Of a stretch of DNA of 64,000 nucleotides, positions 59,268 to 64,000 are shown in pieces (the stretch's first letter is position 1; every line of letters begins with the position of its first letter). The stretch comes from Zanthoxylum bungeanum (Eukaryota; Streptophyta; Magnoliopsida; Sapindales; Rutaceae), in contig SKCR01017755.1 of assembly GCA_019454045.1 (NCBI GenBank), positions 1-64,000 of the forward strand. Direction: 5' to 3'. Position numbers and translations under genes: made by a program. Under the pieces are notes generated by a model. It saw only the letters and a list, made by a program, of their open reading frames with translations, did not search any database and was not told where the DNA came from.

Positions 59268-61723
59268 TGAAAATAAAATAAACATGCATTTAACATTCAT
59301 TCATCGCATGTTAAAATCATCAAATAATTTTGGCATAAAATTAAACATGATGTATGAATCCATGAATAACAAATTAGAAACCTAAGAGAATTAATATGCC
59401 ACAAAAATCTATCATCCCACAAATAAGTGCCGTTGTAGGGTAGTTCAAGTACTTGCATGATAGATCAAGATAATCTCAGTCGATTAATATATGCGGGAAT
59501 AACTCTTATTCGTATATTAAACAACTACTGTTTGATTCGATCAAGGAATTTTATTAATAGTTAATTATTCCTTTGTGAGTGTGACCCGCCGTTTCGGGAT
59601 TCTTGGACTTATCGAGTGAAGTGCCGCCGTAAGGTAGGTCAGTTCACAAGATACATCTAGAATCCATATCCTCTCGAAATCCAAACCTGATATTGACCCA
59701 AAATGGACACCATCCGTAGGGGGACGAAAGCAAAGCCGTCTCGAGGTGCCTTTTGAATCTCACGTTTTCGGACTAACAACGGAGATCGCGGGATATACTG
59801 TCGTATATCCATCTCCCACTCACTATTTAAAATTAAGGTTTCTATTTATAAAATATCTAATATTTTAATTTAACTAGTGTGAATAAATTTATGGCGGCTA
59901 AATCATAACTCTTATTTACACTAGTACAATATTAGTGACCTAACCAATTTTAACTCTTAAAATATATATCACTATTTCCATTAGTCTCTACTAATTGTAT
60001 TACTCAATTAAACTAATTTAATTAGAGTGGTATTAGTGACCTATTATATTTTAACCTTTTAAAATACTAGAACACTAATTGGTTTAAAATTTTAGAATCC
60101 TAAAATGATCAAGATTTGTATTAAACTATTTAATTAATCTTAGTGCGTTATAAAATCCAATGGTACGTGAAATTGTATCCCGAGTGAAGACCATATTACC
60201 GTCCATTCAGATTCGGCTATGGAATTTATGTCCGGGTTTCCATCCTATACACAATGGAATTTATTATGCACTTATTTAGCCCAATATATTAGAATTCAAA
60301 TTTTAAACCTTAAAACCAATTAATCCAGTTAATTATTTTTCCCATGCTTATCATATTCTAATTTATACACTTTAAATCACATAAAATCATATTTCATGTC
60401 TATAATAATAATGCATCTAAAGCATGTTATGGTATGTGAAATGCAAGAGTAGGCACCCTAAGCTATATGACATGTTTTTCAAACAATTCGAATTAAACAT
60501 ACATATAACATAAAAAATAATTTGCATTGACCGGGCTCTTATTTTTCCCTATACTAATCTAATTAGTACAAAAATATCCAAGGCATCCCTTGGTCTTGAA
60601 AATACGCTCCAAGGTGGTGTTGGCTCCTTTTGCGACTTCGGTGCTCCAAATTAAAAAAATTGAAATTTTTACATTGGAAAATAAAATTACAACAATTGTA
60701 AACATTGGCCTTATGGCCTTACACCCCCAAAACAAAACCAACATGAAAATAAGAGTCGGAAAAATTTACGACCAATGCAAAATCCATTCATCACATGAAA
60801 AATAATAACCATCCATCACATGAATAATATTTTGTGCCTACTCAACTAAACATGCAAATAAATATTTATAACTCATATAAACATATTAAAAACAGTAACT
60901 TTAAATGAAAAAAAGAAGGGTTAAGAACACTTTTCATAATGTCCGTTATACCCCTCTAATTATTTTTACCTTAAGTACCATTGATTCTCTAATGAACGAT
61001 TTATTCATAACGATTATGAATTTTAATCTTTCTATTCGTAATAGAAAGACTTGAGTGCTCTAACCGTTTAAGTACCTAATCAACCCTTAAGAAAGATACT
61101 CATCTACTTCTCGCAAGAAGGAGTGAACTCCATATCTATTTAAAACGTTCCCAGCTACACAACAGACCATGCCCCCAAAGTATGTAGCTATTGGTCGGGA
61201 CTTCTACACCAACGTCACATTTGTAAATCAAAGGACATAGCCTGCCATGCAGGAGTTCGTAGTACACTCAGGATTAAGATCAATCCATATATGACCATCT
61301 AGTATATCGAAATGAATTTCTTTGTTTAGCGGATGTTATAAGAATGTCATTTCCATCTGGTCCAGTCTTATATGATAACATCATACAAGGTGCCTCCATT
61401 CTAATGTCTCTATATGGACGATCCCGGATCGAAGTCACCATACAATATAGAATGGACCGCAGCTATAGATAAACCACAAACAAAGTACACGCTTTGTTTT
61501 CTCTCTATGGACTATTTAAGATTACTAACTTCATACTTAAATCCTCTTGTGTATGACACTCATACACTAAGTCTGAAGGCACATAAGTAATCTAGGGTAA
61601 TCAAGATAATTTATAATATACGAAAATTAAACAAACACTTTGATAAATGAATAATGCATCATTTTATTTCAAAACACATAAAATCGTTTACATTATATGT
61701 AGCTCTAGGGCATAAATCCAACA
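59268..61723 (-). repeat. 5' LTR of element E (right), full length
   Basis: 2,456 bp, TGAAAATAAAATAAACATGC to CATAAATCCAACA. It preserves both the segment lost from the left LTR and the MITE's empty site. No coding frame within it is supported. Confidence 0.88.
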
Positions 61724-61728
61724 CTTAT

Positions 61729-61965
61729 ATGAAAGCCTACCTTTACAAGAACTTCTCAATGAAAGATATGGGTGAATCTTCCTATATACTATGTATAAGG
61801 TCCTACTGGGATAGAGTTAGGAAGCTTATAGGATTTTCGCAGTCGAAGTATATAGATAAGATGTTAGAAAGGTATGGTTTTACCAACTGTAAAATAGTAA
61901 ATGTATCTTTTCGATACAACATACATCTTTCGAAGAAAATGGCACCTCAGACTGAGGAAGAAAAA
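61729..61965 (+). pseudogene. Reverse transcriptase fragment of copia family F
   Basis: Reads MKAYLYKNFSMKDMGESSYI, then FSQSKYIDKMLERYGFTNCK and NIHLSKKMAPQTEEEK, the copia reverse transcriptase connection. It overlaps the end of the left F part by about 52 bp (KAYL.KNFSMKD). It then runs directly into LTR sequence, so RNase H and the LTR start are deleted. Confidence 0.8.
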
Positions 61966-64000
61966 GTGTGGGTATTGGTTGGACCGAATACTGAATGACT
62001 CACAGGTGATGCCTAATTGTTGGAAGTACACACCACTGTCAATAGGAATCTCCTAGAGTCGAGTAGCATATGTAATATTTTAACTATATGATATCATTGA
62101 TTTTGTGTGAGATCCTCCATACTTTGATGCCATGTATGTCAGAAACCTTTCATGGTCTGGCCTCTAGTTGTTCGTTGGGTGTGGATCGATGCACTCGTTA
62201 ATCAAGTGTAAATCAAGATAGGATCCGTCAGCCCGTATGTGTACCATACGTGGGTTTAGGTATCTATGTAAGTAAATTCACGATTCTTAAAGCTTTGGCC
62301 AAAGTCAATCACCTAGGGTGGATCACATCAGTTGTAAAGAATCGTGGACATGTCGACATGAGATGCGCGCTTCGGAAACTTGACGATGTATTTTATATTT
62401 CCTAAGCACAACTCAGATAGCCTATGACTGAGGGATTGTTAAACATATATGATGACCTCGACTTGTATATTCAGAAAAGTCGTTCGTGTTCTTCGCAAAT
62501 TCGGAGATAGCCGAATTGCGTACATATTAGCTAGGCTTATATGACGAACGTGTCTGAACTTAGAGAGTCCCAATATGAAGTGTACTCATTGAGCACTTGG
62601 GTAGCCGATTAATTTTGATAAAAGATAATATTCAATATTATAATTATCAATTAAGATAATAAAGTGTTATTGGATAACATTAATTATATACTTTGACCTA
62701 ATTGGATTATTTCAATATTTACACAAGGTTGTTGTCGTAATTTCATAATTATCTCTACCATTTGAGGATATTATGGTAATCGCAAGTATGTAATTATAGA
62801 TATTTTTGGCTTGATTTAATTGGATTAAATCAAAGTGGAAGACATGTAACTAATCTATTAATTAAGCTTGGTCTTGATTTAATTAGATTAAATCAAAGTG
62901 GTAGACAAGGTGATTAATTACACCTAATTATAAATATTTAGATAAATTAGATTAAGCCCACATTAAACTTGATTAGAACTTTTATTAATTAAGAATTATC
63001 TAAGTTTTGCTATAAATAGCAAGCTTTAGGAAGATTTTAATTAAGCTTGAGAAAGCTAAATACAATAAATTCTTGGAGATGTTATCCTAAGTTAGAGAAG
63101 TGTTTGGAGAAACTTTGTGAGGTCTCTAAAACATTTCATCTAGGAGAAATCAAGATTGGATCTTGGAGAGGAGCTTACTAGCATTGGAATCAAGATTGGA
63201 TCTTGGAGTCAAGCTTGCAAACCTTGGAATTTCTCTAACCGTTTCAACAAGGAGAAGTAGATTGGATCTTGCATCAAGTTTACTGGGTAAGTTTGCACTT
63301 CACTTAAGCTATATTCTTCATTAGTGAGTTTTTCATTAGTGAGACATATAGTTATGAATTATGTATTGGATGCATGATTACATAGCATAAGGTTAATAGA
63401 TTATGTTAGGATGCTTTGGAAGTATAAACACAATATACATGTTAATTAGGTCAAAGATATTCATGTTGGACATGGAACAATTAATAATAGTTTGGAACTT
63501 TATATTAAAGCTTAGAGTTATGGCTATCATTCTAGAATCACTTGACCATCTTTGGGTGGATTAGAATTTTTCACGAGATATTTCTTAGTGGGATTCTAAA
63601 TTAGTTTGTGTTAGATTCAAATAGATACATATAAGTATTTAGAATACAAGTATACTAGTTGTATAACATGTGTTGATGGTGGTTATGAAGCTAAAATTAG
63701 TTTTAAGGTGTATTGAAATGATAGGATAAAATTGGAAGTGTTTATGATTGGATTGAAGTTGAAAAATGCTCACTGTTTATGGAGCATCGCAATATTGAGC
63801 ATCAGACATAGGAGCGTCGCGACTCCTACTCTTCCGTGTAGTGATACCGAGACATTAGCTATCGTAGATGCTCCCTCACTTTGGAGCGTCTCGACTCCTA
63901 AGGCTCGGTGTTGCGACTTCGAGGGCTGATGAACATTAAGACTTCATTTTCTCCATTCCGGAGTTTCCGGACACCGATTTGGTCTTTATTTTTTCCTGCG
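61966..64000 (+). repeat. 3' LTR of copia family F (right), cut by the window end
   Basis: Aligns to 20182-22225 or so, including the TATAAATAG box at 63011-63019. The first part of the LTR is deleted at 61966 and its end lies beyond the window. Confidence 0.8.
63011..63019 (+). promoter_or_regulatory. Probable TATA box of the right F LTR
   Basis: TATAAATAG in the same position and context as 21200-21208. Confidence 0.5.

Larger units (their letters stand above)
25984..61723 (-). mobile_element. Ty1/copia element E, with a large nest in its left LTR
   Basis: E reads right to left. Its left (3') LTR begins TGAAAATAAAATAAACATGC at 25984, is broken after 26206, resumes at about 53998 and ends CATCCCAACA at 55394. 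The interior is 55395-59267 and the right (5') LTR is 59268-61723. Outer ends are TG...CA. No matching 5-bp TSD is visible (flanks ATGGC and CTTAT). The left LTR lacks about 1.45 kb that the right LTR has, so the nest came with a deletion. Confidence 0.75.

Noticed and set aside
25975..61728. A 5-bp TSD for element E
   Set aside because: Flanking bases ATGGC or AACCA on the left and CTTAT on the right do not match under any plausible choice of ends.

Overview
This window reads as plant nuclear DNA, most likely from a eudicot. It is AT-rich with long homopolymers and (AT)n runs. Its only host-gene sequence in place is the 3' end of a WD40-repeat gene at the far left (1-243). Nearly everything after about 4 kb is transposable-element DNA, much of it nested, so I treat the window as a layered stack of insertions. 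The order can often be read from target-site duplications (TSDs) and from unoccupied copies of the same site elsewhere in the window. I cannot name the species.

Left region (1-9.9 kb). The terminal exon of a WDR25-like WD40 gene is followed by a tRNA-type SINE with a 9-bp TSD, AT-rich intergenic DNA, and a hAT-type MITE (4001-8982). A 4.6-kb CACTA (En/Spm) element at 4319-8928 split the MITE. That element has perfect 28-bp terminal inverted repeats, a CTG TSD and minus-strand remnants of both CACTA genes (a TNP2-type transposase and a Transposase_24/TNPA-type protein).

Duplicated region (9.9-19.9 kb). A 2.6-kb block holding host-like sequence plus a degenerate CACTA piece is tandemly duplicated. 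The second copy was later invaded by a small Tat-like Ty3 LTR retrotransposon (12905-17034, minus strand, AATTT TSD). Its interior is a broken gag/RNase H remnant plus several GC-rich tandem-repeat arrays. A TNP2 C-terminal fragment of another CACTA element closes this part.

Right region (20-64 kb). An outer Ty1/copia element (family F) has its left part at about 20.2-26.0 kb and its right part from 61.7 kb to the window end. Between them lies a second copia element (E, minus strand), one of whose LTRs is broken by a nest of a third copia family with 2-kb LTRs. That family has three members here: B (minus, about 26.2-48.5 kb including insertions), A (plus, inserted in B's left LTR, GATTT TSD) and D (plus, truncated after gag). 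B's right LTR also carries a non-autonomous CACTA element (43746-47243, GGA TSD). Inside it is a minus-strand fragment that reads as the plastid-targeting N-terminus of a MORF organellar RNA-editing factor, so it looks like a gene-capturing (Pack-CACTA) transposon. A 596-bp hAT-type MITE sits in E's left LTR, and the other E LTR preserves the empty site.

No element looks fully autonomous: every polyprotein has stops, frameshifts or missing segments. I found no CRISPR array, operon, rRNA or tRNA gene. The most informative observations are the MORF capture, an exact 33-bp inverted self-templated patch inside one LTR, the tandem arrays in the Tat-like element, and four insertions whose pre-insertion sites survive in the same window.
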